A stretch of 64,000 nt of DNA, taken from Dichetophora obliterata. Its lineage: Eukaryota > Arthropoda > Insecta > Diptera > Sciomyzidae. The stretch lies in the NCBI GenBank assembly GCA_963920525.1, contig OY986436.1, positions 13,405,467-13,469,466 on the forward strand, read 5' to 3'. Under the pieces are notes generated by a model. It was not told where the DNA came from. It saw only the letters and a program-made list of their open reading frames with translations, and did no database searches. The translations under genes and the position numbers were made by a program. Within the stretch, counting starts at the first letter, position 1. Each line of letters opens with the position of its first letter. Positions 34,513-45,454 of the stretch are shown one piece after another.

Positions 34513-35250
34513 ATGTCCACTTCATCGGAAGCGCTTAATGTGGTTCTTTGCGTAATATCCCCTGATATTATGGGGAAAAGGATAGCGCAGGAAACATCCA
34601 TCCGCCTGAGAGCAACCTCGCAGTGGACTAACACTCATACAGGTCATTCCTCCATTATCGATCTTGTAGGAGCAGTTCCCAGCAACATCGATTACACTAT
34701 TGCCACTCCCTCATTCGAGAACGGCTTTCACACAGTTATCCCAACCAGAGTAGAATGAGACGGATTACTGCCACTAAACCAAGTTGGTGCGCATATTTTT
34801 ACTTACGGCTCAAAACTTGACAGCAAAGTTGGGGGAGGCGTCTTTTCAACGGATCTGGACATCAGGACCTCATTTAGACTGCCAGCTTATTGCAGCGTCT
34901 TCCAGGCTGAAATAATGGCTATCTATAGAGCTGTGGAATGGCTGAGGTATAGTGACATATCAACTAAAGATATCTACATTTTTACAGACAGCCAAGCAAC
35001 GATTAAACTCCTTGCAGGTGTGTTCCTAACATCACAAACAGCCCTTAAATGTCGCTCGTCTCTTAATGAGATGGCTGATAAGTTTGACATCCATCTGGTC
35101 TAGGTACCAAGTCATAGGGACATTCCGGGAAATTGTAGAGCGGATGAGCTCGCTAGGGAAGGTACAGGGGCAACGCTGCTGCTGGACATGGAAACATTAG
35201 GCATGCCACTTGCGTCTTGCAAGCTGGCTCTAAGGCAACTTGCCACAGAA
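34513..35250 (+). pseudogene. LOA-2 connection and RNase H domain
   Basis: Words in order: a connection ending TGHSSIIDLVGAVPSNIDYT; IFTYGSKLDSKVGGGVFS (the RNase H 'TDGSK' motif with its Asp changed to Tyr); YCSVFQAEIMAIYRAVEWL (catalytic Glu kept); IYIFTDSQATIKLL (Asp kept); and VPSHRDIPGNCRADELAREG (last Asp kept). RNase H would remove the RNA strand after reverse transcription. Stop codons at 34756 and 35101 break the frame. Confidence 0.85.
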
Positions 35251-35383
35251 TTGGCTAATTTCAGGTAGAAGCATAGCACCACTTCTAACACAGCTAGACA
35301 GATGTGACCTAGTTTTACTGAAAAACGAACGATGAAGCTCACTCAAAAGGTGAGGAAAGATCTCTCCATTCTGATAGGAGTTA

Positions 35384-35620
35384 TAACAGGACACTGTAGT
35401 AGGTAGGCATGCCCTTAGAATGGGAGTTCATGCGAATGACTTCTGCAGGAGTTGCAGGGATGAGGAAGAGGAGGAGTCGGTATCGCAGCTCCTCTGTTCA
35501 TGCCCCGCTTTAGCCCGCAGAAGACAGAAGCATTTAGGAAGCTTCTTTTTTGATGATCTCAGGGATCTTGAGGAGGTAGACGTTAAGCATCTTCTGCTTT
35601 TTATTATTAGTTCAGGGTGA
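35384..35620 (+). pseudogene. LOA-2 C-terminal zinc-knuckle
   Basis: The frame reads MGVHANDFCRSCRDEEEEES..QLLCSCPALARRRQKHLG, a Cys-x2-Cys...Cys-x-Cys knuckle typical of the extreme C-terminus of LOA/R1-group ORF2, and ends at 35620. Upstream, VITGHCSR (from about 35380) is the matching 'GxLTGHC' word. Spacing in this family puts the stop 100-150 bp before the TAACC tail, as seen. Confidence 0.82.
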
Positions 35621-35879
35621 TTTCACGACAGCACTTAGGAGAGGAGGAGTAGATTCCCTGCGGTACCACAACGGACCAAATATCTGGTCTATGTGGGCCG
35701 GTCTTTAAGCGGCCGCCACTTTAACCTAACCTAACCTAACATCATTAGTGTTGTTTATTGCGGTGGCAAGGTATATAAACTCCATGAATACTTCAAATTT
35801 ATGGCTGCCGGATGAAACGTGGGAGTCTAGACACTGCGCTCCCCTGCTTGCAGACAGTATGTATTTTGTTTTGCCCGCG

Positions 35880-36955
35880 TTTATCGTCCAACCCACTTTG
35901 ACTGATTCCTTTTCGATAGCGGTGAAAGTAGTGGTAACATATCTCTTGGTTCTGCCGACAGTATCAATATCATCAGCGTACTCAAGGAGCAGGACAATTT
36001 TGTAGAAAATGGTTCAATTGCAATGCACACCGGCCTTTCGTACGATCCTCTCCATGTTAATGTTGAAAAGATCGCAAAATAACGGATCGCTTTGTCTGAA
36101 ACTTCTTTCGGTATAGAAGGTTTTGGAGAGGTCATTTTCTACCTTGACGGAGCTGCATGTGTTGCTCAACGTCATACTGCAAAGTCTTACCAACTTTGCA
36201 GGCATACCAAACCCAGACATTGTTGCGTATAGGCAATCCCTTCTCGGGCTATCGAAGGCAGCTTTATAATCGACTAAGAGATGATGAGTGTCAATTTGGT
36301 TTTTGTGGATTTTTTCCAGGATTTGTCCTAGTGTGAAAATCTGGTCTATTGTGGATGTTCCAGTTCGAAAGCCACACTGATAAGGTAAAATCAGTGTTTT
36401 TGTAATCGGCTTTAATATTTCGCACAGTACGCTTGAGAGAACCTTATTTGTGATGGATATAAGACTGATGCCTCTAAAGTTGGCGCAGATTGTTGGGTCT
36501 CCTTTCTTAAGTAAAGGACAAAGTACGCTGAGATTCCATTCATCGGTCATGCTTTCCTCTAGCCATATTTTGCTGATGAGCTGATGCATGCGCCTTATCA
36601 ATTCATCACCACCGGTTTTAAACAATTCAGCTTGCAGGCCGTCAGCACCCGCTGCCTTATTGTTTTTGAGTCGCTGGATAGCAACTCGGAACTCTTCATG
36701 GGTAGTTGGTGGTACTGCCGCTCCGTCATCGTTGATTGGTGGTGCTGCACGGTGTTTTCCAAAAGCGGAATTGGTGGAATCGTCGCCAGTTAGTAGATTG
36801 AAGATGTACTGTCTCCACAATCTCAGCACACACTGCGTATCCGTAAACATATATTTGTTTTCATCTCCGCAAGTGGATGCTCCGAGCCTAAAACCTTGGG
36901 TTAGACGCTTAACTTGTTGATAAAATTTCCGTGCATCCTTCTTGCCCTGGTACAC
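35880..36955 (-). pseudogene. LINE-R reverse transcriptase
   Basis: Reverse transcriptase of the RTE element. Motifs: KKDARKFYQQVKRLTQGF; RLKNNKAAGADGLQAELFK; LCPLLKKGDPTICANFRGIS; PYQCGFRTGTSTIDQIFTL; HLLVDYKAAFDSPRRD (catalytic Asp); GFRQ-like RSFRQSDPLFCDLFNI; a stop at 36014-36016; then EYADDIDTV with the core YADD at 35969-35980; and WTINAGKTKYIL. The active-site residues are intact but the frame has a stop before YADD and is cut off downstream by LOA-2. Confidence 0.88.
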
Positions 36956-37096
36956 CTCTAGTTCCTCACGCGTGCGCTTTTCTTATTCTCTTTTTTGCGT
37001 CTGAAATGGCGCCTCTCTTCCTTCCTCTTTTCGCGGTAATTTTTTTGCACGGCTCGCGTTACAGCTGATTGCAGTGTTTTCTGTATGCGGCGTTTT

Positions 37097-37804
37097 TTAC
37101 TGCTGTCGCAATGCGGCACTCCTGAACGTACCACTGGTTCCGAGGTTGCGGGCGCCGGAAGCCAAGGACTTCCTTTGCGGCAGCGTGGGAAGTCCGCCGG
37201 AGTCGTCGGGTTCAGGGGTTGGTTGGTTTAGCATAGCCAAGAGATGTGCGGAGTAGGCCTCGGCAGTCCGTTGTAATATCAGCTTAGCGACATCTAGCTT
37301 TCGTTGCGTTCCTGTGTGGATGTTCTTTGCATTGCACAATCGCATACAGATCTTGGCTGCAACAAAATAGTGGTCGGAGCCAATGTTAACCCCCCGACAC
37401 GTGCGCACGTCCAGAACACTAGAGGCGTGCCTTCCGTCGATTACGACGTGATCAATTTGGTTTCGCGTTTTTTGATTCGGGGACAGCGAAGTGGTTTTGT
37501 GGATGTCGTGTTTAAATCTGGTGCTACTAACTACAATGTTTCCTGCCGCAGCGAAGTCGATCAGGTTTAGACCGTTATTCGTGGAAGTCTCATGAAGACT
37601 GAACTGACCAAAAGTGGGGCCAAAGATGCCTTCCCTTCCAACTTTCGCATTAAAATCGCTGAGGACTATTTTCACGTCATGGGCCGGAAGGTGATCGTAT
37701 ACTTCCTCAAGACTAGCGCAGAAAGCGTCTTTGACGGCTTCGTCCTTTTCCTCCGTCGGGGCGTGCGTGCAAATTAGGCTAATATAGAAAAAGTTCGCCT
37801 TAAT
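37097..37804 (-). pseudogene. LINE-R endonuclease, C-terminal two thirds
   Basis: From the LINE-B junction: KANFFYISLICTHAPTEEKD, HDVKIVLSDFNAKVGREGIF (catalytic DFNA, with GDFN changed to SDFN), SLHETSTNNGLNLIDFAA, KTRNQIDHVVIDGRHASSVL and GVNIGSDHYFVAAK (the catalytic SDH). It would nick target DNA for priming. Frameshifts lie near 37680 and 37097. Its N-terminal part lies on the far side of LINE-B. Confidence 0.85.
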
Positions 37805-37805
37805 G

Positions 37806-38740
37806 CTGTCATCATTGTATTGATGATGTCCCTGATGTGATTATCGGAACTAGCAAACTAATTGTGGTATCAAAAGCTGTAAACCTTGGTTTTGTCATAA
37901 ACTCCTTCTTGTCTTGTGTTGATCACGTTAATAGTGTAGTAAAAAAGTTTATTATGTCCTACGTAATTTAAGAATGTCTGCTAGTGTCTCCTGTTGACTT
38001 AAAACGTAGGTTGGTAATCCTACTGATTTTACCTTTAATTACATATTCAGAAACAGTGTATAGCAAGTTCGACTCGGCCTCCCAATAAAAACTACAAATT
38101 GCTTTTAATTATGCAACACGCTACGCATACGGTTTGCGAAAATTTGATCACCTTTCCACGTTCAGAAATGCAATACTTGAATGTGAATGAACTGCATATC
38201 TAAGTGCTCGTAACTGTATGTATCTTCATTAACTCATACATGAAAAAACACCTCATTACTTGTTTGAAAAGCTCCTGTTTTGTTTATCCAGAAGAAGTCT
38301 TGTAATAATAGTTCCTAGGCATTATTCGTTACATTCGTTTCACCTTTTTTCATTAACGCCATTCAAATTTGGAATGCTTTACCTCGTAGTTTAAGAGATA
38401 TTAGTGGGAGAGGTGATTTTAGGCGCTCTATCTAATCTTTCTATTCTATTTCTTAGTTTTCCAACTCTTTATTTATTTATTTTCTCTATTCTTCTGTCCT
38501 TATTAATAATTCTTAATATTTAATTTCAAATAAGATTAAATGAAGCATCTAAGACATTTAATAGTTATTATAAGCTTTCTTTTTTAAAATAGTAACGTAA
38601 CATTAAGTGTATATTTGTTGTTATGACCATATAGTTTAATATAATTTTTTTCAAGCCAATGTTTAAATCGTACCATTAAAGAACCTAGTTCTTATTGTAC
38701 CAACATGTTCTCTAAATAAATAAAAATAAATAAATAAATA
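37806..38740 (+). mobile_element. CR1-like LINE 3' fragment (LINE-B) inside LINE-R
   Basis: The plus strand reads, with stops, LGFVINSFLSCVDHVNSVVKK, LILPLITYSETVYSKFDS, a late SLHSFHLFSLTPFKF, then a 3' UTR and a tail of AAAT units ending at 38740. The host words AATGC at both junctions (37801-37805; 38740-38744) are probably the target-site duplication. It has no open frame of note, so it is old or was defective when inserted. Confidence 0.72.
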
Positions 38741-38744
38741 AATG

Positions 38745-39018
38745 CGGATCGTGGCCAGTCTTTTGTTCAAGGGTGTGAACCGGGAAACAAGGTTGCGTAG
38801 TTTCCGGCTTACGACGAATCCACATCCGAATTCGCGCTTCTCCGCATTAGTAGATATCGCAGTCTGTTCGCTTAGAGCAGCCTTGCATTTCCCTTGCCCT
38901 TTCCATTGCATTTCCTGGACGGCGGTGATGTCATCCTTTGTTTTGAGGGCTTACGCAAGTTTGATAGTGGCACCTTCCCTATAAAGGGTCCGGACATTCC
39001 AGGTGCATATTCGTAAAT
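38745..39018 (-). pseudogene. LINE-R endonuclease, N-terminal part
   Basis: RICTWNVRTLYREG (the CTWNVRT start of the endonuclease fold), a frame slip, ITAVQEMQWKGQG (catalytic Glu in QEMQW), then KREFGCGFVVSRKLRNLVSRF and LATIRI, where LINE-B interrupts. The protein resumes at 37804 with KANFFYISLIC. Sequence from 39018 to about 39450 has no clear frame and may be the 5' UTR. Confidence 0.8.
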
Positions 39019-39459
39019 CATTGTCCGTTTTTCGTTTACGGTGGTCGTCAACGTAATTGGGGTTCTTATTCGAGGCTGGTTTGGTTTTCATTGGGGAGTT
39101 ATAATGTGGCGTGACCCAAAACCTGCACACATTCCATGTTTAAGGTCCACGGAACGATCCCTCAAGTTTTACGTCAAGAGGACGACTAGGGAGTTTTGGA
39201 CAAAAAGGTGCTTTTTTTTTAGGCGGCACTGACTCGCCTTGACTGCTGGGTTATCAGGATGTGTATGTTTTTCGTTCAAGCCGTAGCGCTTGCCCAACGC
39301 TACGTCCTTCCACTTCCTCGCTGGTCACCCGCAGTAGTGTCCAGAACATCTTATTTGTTTGGTTAAACTTATTCGCGGCTAGACTTCATATCTGGAGGCG
39401 GCCGTCCATTATGCACAACCTGTGACCCGTCTGGTGGAGTACAGGATTATCGCTAGCAT

Positions 39460-41728
39460 TCATAGTACAAACAGAATGACAGTAATAACTCGACATTAAC
39501 AACAAGAGGACAATATTATTATTAATTTTTCCTAAAGAATTTTCTGAAATATTGAAAAAATAAAAAACATTTTACAAGAAAAAATTTTATAAATTTTGAA
39601 CAAGACCTAGAGCCCGAGAAACAACATTAAAACTTACAAATTAAGGTTGAAGAAACAAGAAACAACTTACATATATTATAAAAAATTCATAAAAAATGAT
39701 CATATTCCATCATGATGCAAGGAACTTGCTGTGACGTAGGTGGTGCTCGTTGTTGCAACCGTAGTGACAATTTATTCATACGGTGTAAAGATTTTAAAAT
39801 GTCGAAATTTTCTTATGAAAACTTGCTTTATTGAAATAAAATAAATATCGTTAAATAAAACACATGTCCAAAATAAAGCAAATATATTTGTTAGTACTGT
39901 TTGTGAAAGAAATTGCATATTTTGTAAAGTGGTTTTTTTCCCCTTTTTACCCGTTTACACAAAAATCAGCTACGTTGTTTGATGTGTTTTTGACAGAATT
40001 TTGATTATTTCTTTTTATTTTCATTTTGTTATCTTCGTCTCCTTTGTTGTTTAATTTTCTCTTTTTGACATTTTCTTTTGTATGCATCAAGTGTCACATT
40101 TGACGAGCATCAATGACGAGATGCGCAGTAATTTTCTTTTGTTGCGCTGGGATCACATTCTCTATAGTTCTTTGTATCATGGTATTTCATTATAATAATA
40201 AATTTAAAAATTTTGCAAAATTTCACATAATTCTTTGTGGTTATTTTTTATAAGAAAAGTCAAATTATTTTTTTATTACGTAGAGATATCAGAATGCTAC
40301 AGTAAAGTATATTTGAAAAGTTTAATGAAACTCGAAATTTTTTTTGTTTGGCAAAAGCTTATGAAGGCTCAAAATTTCATTTAGACTAAAATGAGCAGCT
40401 ATTCGTCCCACATCATAATAAACAGTCTTATAATAGTAGTATTAAAGCGCCATATTAATAAGAGTTAGAAGGGGTGGGGCATCGGGGCGCAATATTTAAT
40501 AATAGCTCTTAAATGGCAAGCTATGTTATTCGATATCAAATGCGCGCCATTAGCATTCAACAAAGGTCAACAAAGGTCAACAAAGGTCAACAAATTTCCA
40601 AGAACAGCATGGAATCGCGCTATAGTTCATATTTAGTTCATGATGATAATGATGATGTCGGTGTTGGTGTTCGTGTTGATGTCAGTGTCGGTGTCGCTGG
40701 CCTTTTAACACATACATTTTTATTCAAGTCGGCTACATTTATTTCATCTTCATCTGCAGTTTTTTCTGCTTTTTTTGTTTCTATTCTTAACAATTCTAGA
40801 CATTATTGCATTTTGTTACCAGATTTTCACTAACGTATTATTTGGTTTTTCTTGTTGTTATATGTTTTATCGTTGTAATTGCTGGTATTTCTTTTGTTTA
40901 TTTGTGTTGTTGTTGTTATACTTCTTGTATTTATTATTTCTAATGGTTTTTCCTTAGAATTTATCTGGGCTAAAATGCCGCTTCTTCTTCTTGTTGTTTT
41001 TGTGCTTCTTTGGAGCACGTCGTTTTATTGCGTTTTCTTTTGTTGATTCCCGGTTTGAATTATATGTTTGCTTTTTATAAGGAAAAAAGCAAAGAAAAGT
41101 TGCGTTTTCTTTAGTTTTTTTTATGTTTTCATTATATTTGAATTGCCTACTCTTTGGCTAAGGTTATAAGTAAGCGTGCTTTTTTCTGTAATTGACACAA
41201 TTTTAAGTCAGCTTTATTGTGCTTTAGTAAGATTTCCTTATGTGATATATCATATTTGAATGTAAAGAATTATTTTCGACTTGATCGAAGTGAAAATATC
41301 CCATACACTATATTTTAGTATGTTTATTCTAAGTTTTCAATGTTGCATTATTTTAATGAAGTTTCTTTTATAGAGTGCGGTTTTTATCCAAATATTTTAA
41401 ATTTTCACTTCAGAGTACATACTAACTATCCAAGCTTATGTGTCAAGCAAATATCACGTTTCAACTATTATTTTTTGGAATTTATGCAAATTTTTCTCTA
41501 TAACCACGTCATTTTGTATGGGAGATAGACGGAGTTTTCAGTTTTTCTACGAATTTCCAAACATCGCGTGCATAATTAAGATTAAAACTTATTTGCAAAA
41601 TTTGTAGTCATTGTATTAATTTTTGTGGAATTTAAGAAAATTTTACAGTTTTCATACATTCTTTTTGTGTTGGAGGTATGCGTTTCATTCGATATTTATA
41701 AATTTCATACTCAGAGTGTATATTAAAG
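39460..41728. other. Non-coding stretch, possibly unique intronic sequence
   Basis: No transposon boundary or coding was recognised. It holds TTGTT-rich low-complexity sequence (40840-41060), a GTTGGTGTCGGTGTC-like run (40655-40700) and three tandem CAAAGGTCAA units at 40561-40590. Confidence 0.4.
40561..40590 (+). promoter_or_regulatory. Three tandem AGGTCA half-sites, 10-bp period
   Basis: The word CAAAGGTCAA occurs three times without a mismatch, so AGGTCA half-sites follow each other as direct repeats with 4-bp spacing (DR4), each preceded by CAA. AGGTCA is the core half-site of nuclear receptors, and DR4 spacing is accepted by several receptor dimers in insects. It could equally be a chance short tandem repeat. 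Confidence 0.35.
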
Positions 41729-41729
41729 C

Positions 41730-42610
41730 TTAGGTTAGGTTAGGTTACAGTGGCTGTCCCTTCACAAAGACATACATAGACCAATGAGGCCCGTTGTGAT
41801 ACCAATGAGTCTAAATCCTTACTTTACTTCTATTTGAACCAGTGTGAGCTGTTAATAAAGCTGTGGGTTCTGTTTATTGGATATTCAGAAAGGTCATATA
41901 GTTCATCGAAGAACCAGTTGCCATGGAGAAGGAGGTTTTTAATCAACGCTAGACAGGTGCAGGGGAGATGCATTGTAGATTCTTTCTCCTCTTCTTCTCT
42001 ACAGCTTCTGCAAAAGTCATTATGGAAGATATTTAATCTTTAAGTATGTTTGCCAATCAGACAGTGCTCTTTTAAGACCCCTATCATGGCTTGGTGTATT
42101 GCGGTGACTTCCGCTTGAAATATATTGCAGTGGTCAGGGGGCCTGAAGTGGGGCGGTATTAATGTTTAATGCTCCAGAGTAAGCTCCTCCACCTGTTTTG
42201 CCATCTAGTTTTGATTCATCAGTATATCTCAATGGCATTATTCCCAATACATAAAAATACGAGAGGTTCCCAATACATCAAACTTTTTTTCAAAGGAGAT
42301 TCTTGTGTGATGTAGTCTTTGGACATGGGCAAGAAAGGGAGAACATTTCCAATATGAGAATGTCCTAGCTAACCATCTTTCCACAGGAAGGTGGTTTTGA
42401 GGTAGATGAAAGTATTGGCGGCCATCTGTTTTGCTAAGATAGCAAGTTGTATAAGATGGAGCAGAATGTGTAGTGCATCTGTTGAAGTGGATCATAATGC
42501 ACCACTGATGCACAGTTCAGCCGAACTTTGCGAAGTATATTGAGATGTGTCTGTTTGTCTAGTGCTTGCCACCAGACGATGGCACCATATAGAAAAATCG
42601 CCTTAATAGC
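41730..42610 (-). mobile_element. LOA/R1-group LINE, 3' part (LOA-3)
   Basis: The minus strand begins at about 42610 inside the reverse-transcriptase C-terminal region: AIFLYGAIVWWQALDKQTHL, LNILRKVRLNC (the family word 'LYGAxVWW'), with frameshifts. It ends with the zinc-knuckle region (CRSC-like, 42020-41985), a 3' UTR and the tail (TAACC)n, seen as TTAGGTTAGGTTAGGTT at 41732. Much of the RNase H is missing or scrambled. It meets LOA-4 head to head at about 42611. Confidence 0.75.
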
Positions 42611-43270
42611 GAGAGGGAAGTTCGAGGATACACTCTGTGAACTGATACAGAAAGGACTGTCAGTAACAAAGGAATGGTGCAATACTATGGGATTATATAT
42701 CAACCCAGCAAAAACTACCATAGTACTTTTTACTTACAAAAGAAGCCGGCCAATCTCCAAACTATGAGAATGGAACGCACAGAAATTTTCATCAAAGGAA
42801 AAGTAAAGTACCTAGGACTCATACTAGATCCAAAACTTCTCCGGAGAAGACAGGCGGAGATGACCATAAGCAAAGCTGGGCGGGGGCGAAAGCTGGGGTT
42901 GGAACCCAACAATTCTCCTCTGGATGTATCCCATGATGGTGAGACCCATCCTCACCTATGGTGCAATAGCATGGGCTGGAAGAACCAAGCTATCTACAAT
43001 GAGAAAAATGCTAACAAAGGTGCAGAGGCTTGCCTGCGTATGCGTCACAGGAGCCATGAGGACCTGCCCTACAGCATTACTAGAAGTAATCCTTGACCTA
43101 ACCTCCTTACACCTCTTCATAGAGGGAGTAGCAAAACTAGCTCTGCTATGCATCGCTAAAGAGGAGACATTTTTAGGTAAAGCTATCAGCAGTAGAGAGA
43201 CTGGGGATATTGCAAAGCCAACACCTTACATCGATCTACAAAGAGATGATATAGTAAAAAGGTGCAACAA
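42611..43270 (+). pseudogene. LOA-4 reverse transcriptase, C-terminal end
   Basis: Words: GKFEDTLCELIQKGLSVTKE, CNTMGLYINPAKTTIVLFTY, a frameshifted EIFIKGKVKYLGLILDPKLL, then MMVRPILTYGAIAWAGRTK, ACVCVTGAMRTCPTALLEVI and IDLQRDDIVKRCNK, where the mariner cuts in. These follow the YADD motif in LOA-group proteins. At least three frame changes lie between 42730 and 42924. Confidence 0.85.
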
Positions 43271-43271
43271 G

Positions 43272-44566
43272 GGTGTTTTTTATAGAGTGATACAAGTTTA
43301 AATCATAATAAAATATAGTAATATATTTTTAATATCATTAAAACGGGCTTTATTAGATAGAAAATTTTACGACATTATTGTTTAAATATAATTTCGGTCA
43401 TGTGGTCGCCACGGCTGGTGCGTACAAGGCGCAATCTGGAACACCAATTTTCACAAACTTATAGCAGCATTTGCGGCCGTATCTTGCCGATTACTCTTCG
43501 AATGTTGATTTCCAGGTGTTCAATTGTTTGTGGTTTATCGACGTAGACAAGTGAATTTACATAACCCCAAAGAAAATAATCCAATGGGGTTAAATCACAC
43601 GATCTTGGGGGCCAATTAATTGGGCCATTTCGTGAAATTATTTTTTCGTCAAAAGTTTCCTTGAGTAAATCAATTGAAGCGCCCGCTGTGTGGCATGTGG
43701 CTCCGTTTTGTTGGAACCACATATCAGCAAGATTAATGCCAGCTAATTGAGGTACGAAAAAACTTCGAATCATGTTCCTTTACCGTTTACCATTGACAGT
43801 AACATTCTGACCATCATCGTTTTTTAAGACATATAAGCCAATGACTCCGCCAGCCCATTATGCGCACCAAACAGTAATTTTCTGTGAATGTAATGGTGTT
43901 CCGACAAAAGCTTGTGGATTCTCCTCACTCCAAATACGACAATTCTGTTTATTTACTTAACCATTCAACCAAAAATGGGCTTCATCGGAAAATAACATTT
44001 TCCATGGAAATTCAAAATCAATATCAATTTGTGCTTCAGCCCATTTGCCGAATTGGCGGCTCATACGATGGTCGTTTGGCTTTAATTCCTACACAAGTTG
44101 AATCTTGAAAGGTTTTAAGCCAAGATCTTTTCGTAAAATCTTCCATAAAGTGGAAGGATACAACCCCATTTGCTGAGATCGGCGACGAATTGATTGATTA
44201 GGATCATCTTCAATGCTTTCCAGTACAGCGGCTACAGATTCTTCAGTCAAAGATGCAATGTTCGGCGTCTCACGGGATGCACATTATCAGCAACAGTAAA
44301 TGTGGTCCGAAAACGATCTATTGTTCTTCGAATTAGCAGCTCTGATTATGTACGCCATAAAATAGACGAAGTGCACGATAAGTTTGACGAACAGAATCAT
44401 TATTTTGATTAAAAATTTCCAGAATTTGCACGCGTTGCTCTAGTGTAAGTCGATCCATAATGAAATGTCAAAGCAAACTAAACAAAACCAACTATCAGCT
44501 GTTAAATGGGTGGTCAAATAAAGCAGTGATGCCAACTCAAAGTTGTATTACTCTATAAAAAACACC
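43272..44566 (-). mobile_element. DD41D mariner ('rosa'-type), copy in LOA-4
   Basis: Terminal repeats GGTGTTTTTTATAGAGTGAT (left) and, inward from the right, GGTGTTTTTTATAGAGTAAT, continuing ACAA. The LINE protein continues on both sides. No TA duplication is visible at the junctions; a related ACAAG / CCAAG lies next to them. Length 1295 bp, full-length for this group. Confidence 0.82.
43400..44458 (-). pseudogene. DD41D mariner transposase, many breaks
   Basis: Starts at ATG 44458: MDRLTLEQRVQILEIFNQNN, SVRQTYRALRLFYG. Later, in shifting frames: MLFSDEAHFWLNG (first Asp), VNKQNCRIWSEENPQ, and KITVWCA. The 43773-43459 frame has MWFQQNGATCHTAG, where the second catalytic Asp is Asn, and SCDLTPLDYFLWGYVNSLVY (third Asp). 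41 residues separate the second and third positions, the mark of the DD41D group. Many stops; dead. Confidence 0.85.
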
Positions 44567-44582
44567 TTTTACCAAGAAAGAG

Positions 44583-44921
44583 TTGTACAGTGAGATAATA
44601 TCTTTAGCCAGGAAACCTAATAGTATATCATGGTGCACGGATGGCTCCAAAACATTGGAAGGTGTAGGCGCAGTTGTGTGCGGGCCAAGAACCAAGCACT
44701 CTGAACTTATGGGGACAACACCCAGTATCTTCCAAGCAAAAATCTTAGCAATACAGCTGTGTGCACAATTCAACCTGGACCGAAAATACAAAGGTCAGGA
44801 TAGAATTGTGATGCCAGACAGCCAAGCAGCAATTAAAGCACTAGTTAACTGTGAAATATCATCGCGAATAATATGGGAATGCTTAACAAAACTCAATGAA
44901 TTAATTTCAATTTCAATTTAA
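44583..44921 (+). pseudogene. LOA-4 RNase H domain
   Basis: SISWCTDGSKTLEGVGAVVC (first Asp kept); GTTPSIFQAKILAIQLCAQF (the catalytic Glu of 'FQAE' is Lys); RIVMPDSQAAIKALVNCE (Asp kept in PDSQAA); and ECLTKLNELISIS, after which an insertion interrupts at about 44925. It has an open frame over 112 codons but lacks a key catalytic residue and is separated from the reverse transcriptase by the mariner. Confidence 0.88.
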
Positions 44922-44924
44922 AAA

Positions 44925-45450
44925 TTTCAATTTACTTTAACATATAGTGTTGGCAAAATAAGAGTTAGTCTCTTTTAAAAGCCAACAGAAAAATATAAAA
45001 TACATTAAACGAGATCATAACAACCATTCATAAGACAATAATAAGATTTTAAAGAATTTATACAAAATTAAAAGCAATAATCATATAAAAATTTTAGATT
45101 AAAAATAAGATGGAATACATTATATGTATACATAACAACCATTAATTAGATAAAAATAAAATTTAAAACAGAATTTATATAAAGTTAAAAGTAGTTAACA
45201 TTTAATTAAAGAAATAATTTTGAGCAGCCTTAAAATAAACGACAGCGAAAATAAAACTAGAGATAGAATCAAAGAAGAGTAAAATCAAGAGGGATAGAAT
45301 CAGTAGTTAAGAAAAGTAGAAAAATTAAATGCTTAAAGGTCCTATAGTTTGGAATACTTTTGAGGCTAAGTGAAAGTGAATTCCACAATCTGATCGCACT
45401 TACGAAAAACAGTCTACTAGAAACAATGTAGTTGTATCTTGGGACCATTA
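44925..45450. other. Unidentified insertion within LOA-4
   Basis: AT-rich sequence (ataaaattttagattaaaaataag.., gtatacataacaaccat..) between the RNase H end and the next LOA words. The right part (45330-45450) has 'gttccacaatctgatcgcacttacgaaaaacag'-like text that could be the end of another retroelement. No terminal repeats were recognised. Confidence 0.5.
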
Positions 45451-45454
45451 GGCA

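Larger units (their letters stand above)
33985..35740 (+). mobile_element. LOA/R1-group LINE with large internal deletion (LOA-2)
   Basis: About 500 bp of GC-richer, non-coding sequence at the left (tgatgagctaaacctagtag.., ggtaccacgggcagtcagaa) looks like a 5' UTR. It is followed directly by the end of the reverse transcriptase region and RNase H (34513-35250), then the zinc-knuckle (35420-35620), a 3' UTR and the tail TAACCTAACCTAACCTAAC ending at 35740. Endonuclease and most of the reverse transcriptase are missing. It lies inside LINE-R, whose protein resumes on both sides. Confidence 0.8.
33428..39450 (-). mobile_element. RTE-type LINE (LINE-R), interrupted by two other LINEs
   Basis: On the minus strand: endonuclease start ICTWNVRTLYREG (about 39018-38980), endonuclease continued (37804-37097), reverse transcriptase (36955-35880), and C-terminal domain (33905-33494). 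It ends in a short tandem tail of AAGT units (33432-33450), as RTE elements have. LOA-2 (about 33985-35740) and LINE-B (37806-38740) are inserted in it. The right limit is approximate. All parts carry stops or frameshifts. Confidence 0.82.

Noticed and set aside
40775..41018. Hydrophobic (membrane-like) short frames
   Set aside because: Arise from TTGTT/TTTTT-rich sequence; no conserved features.
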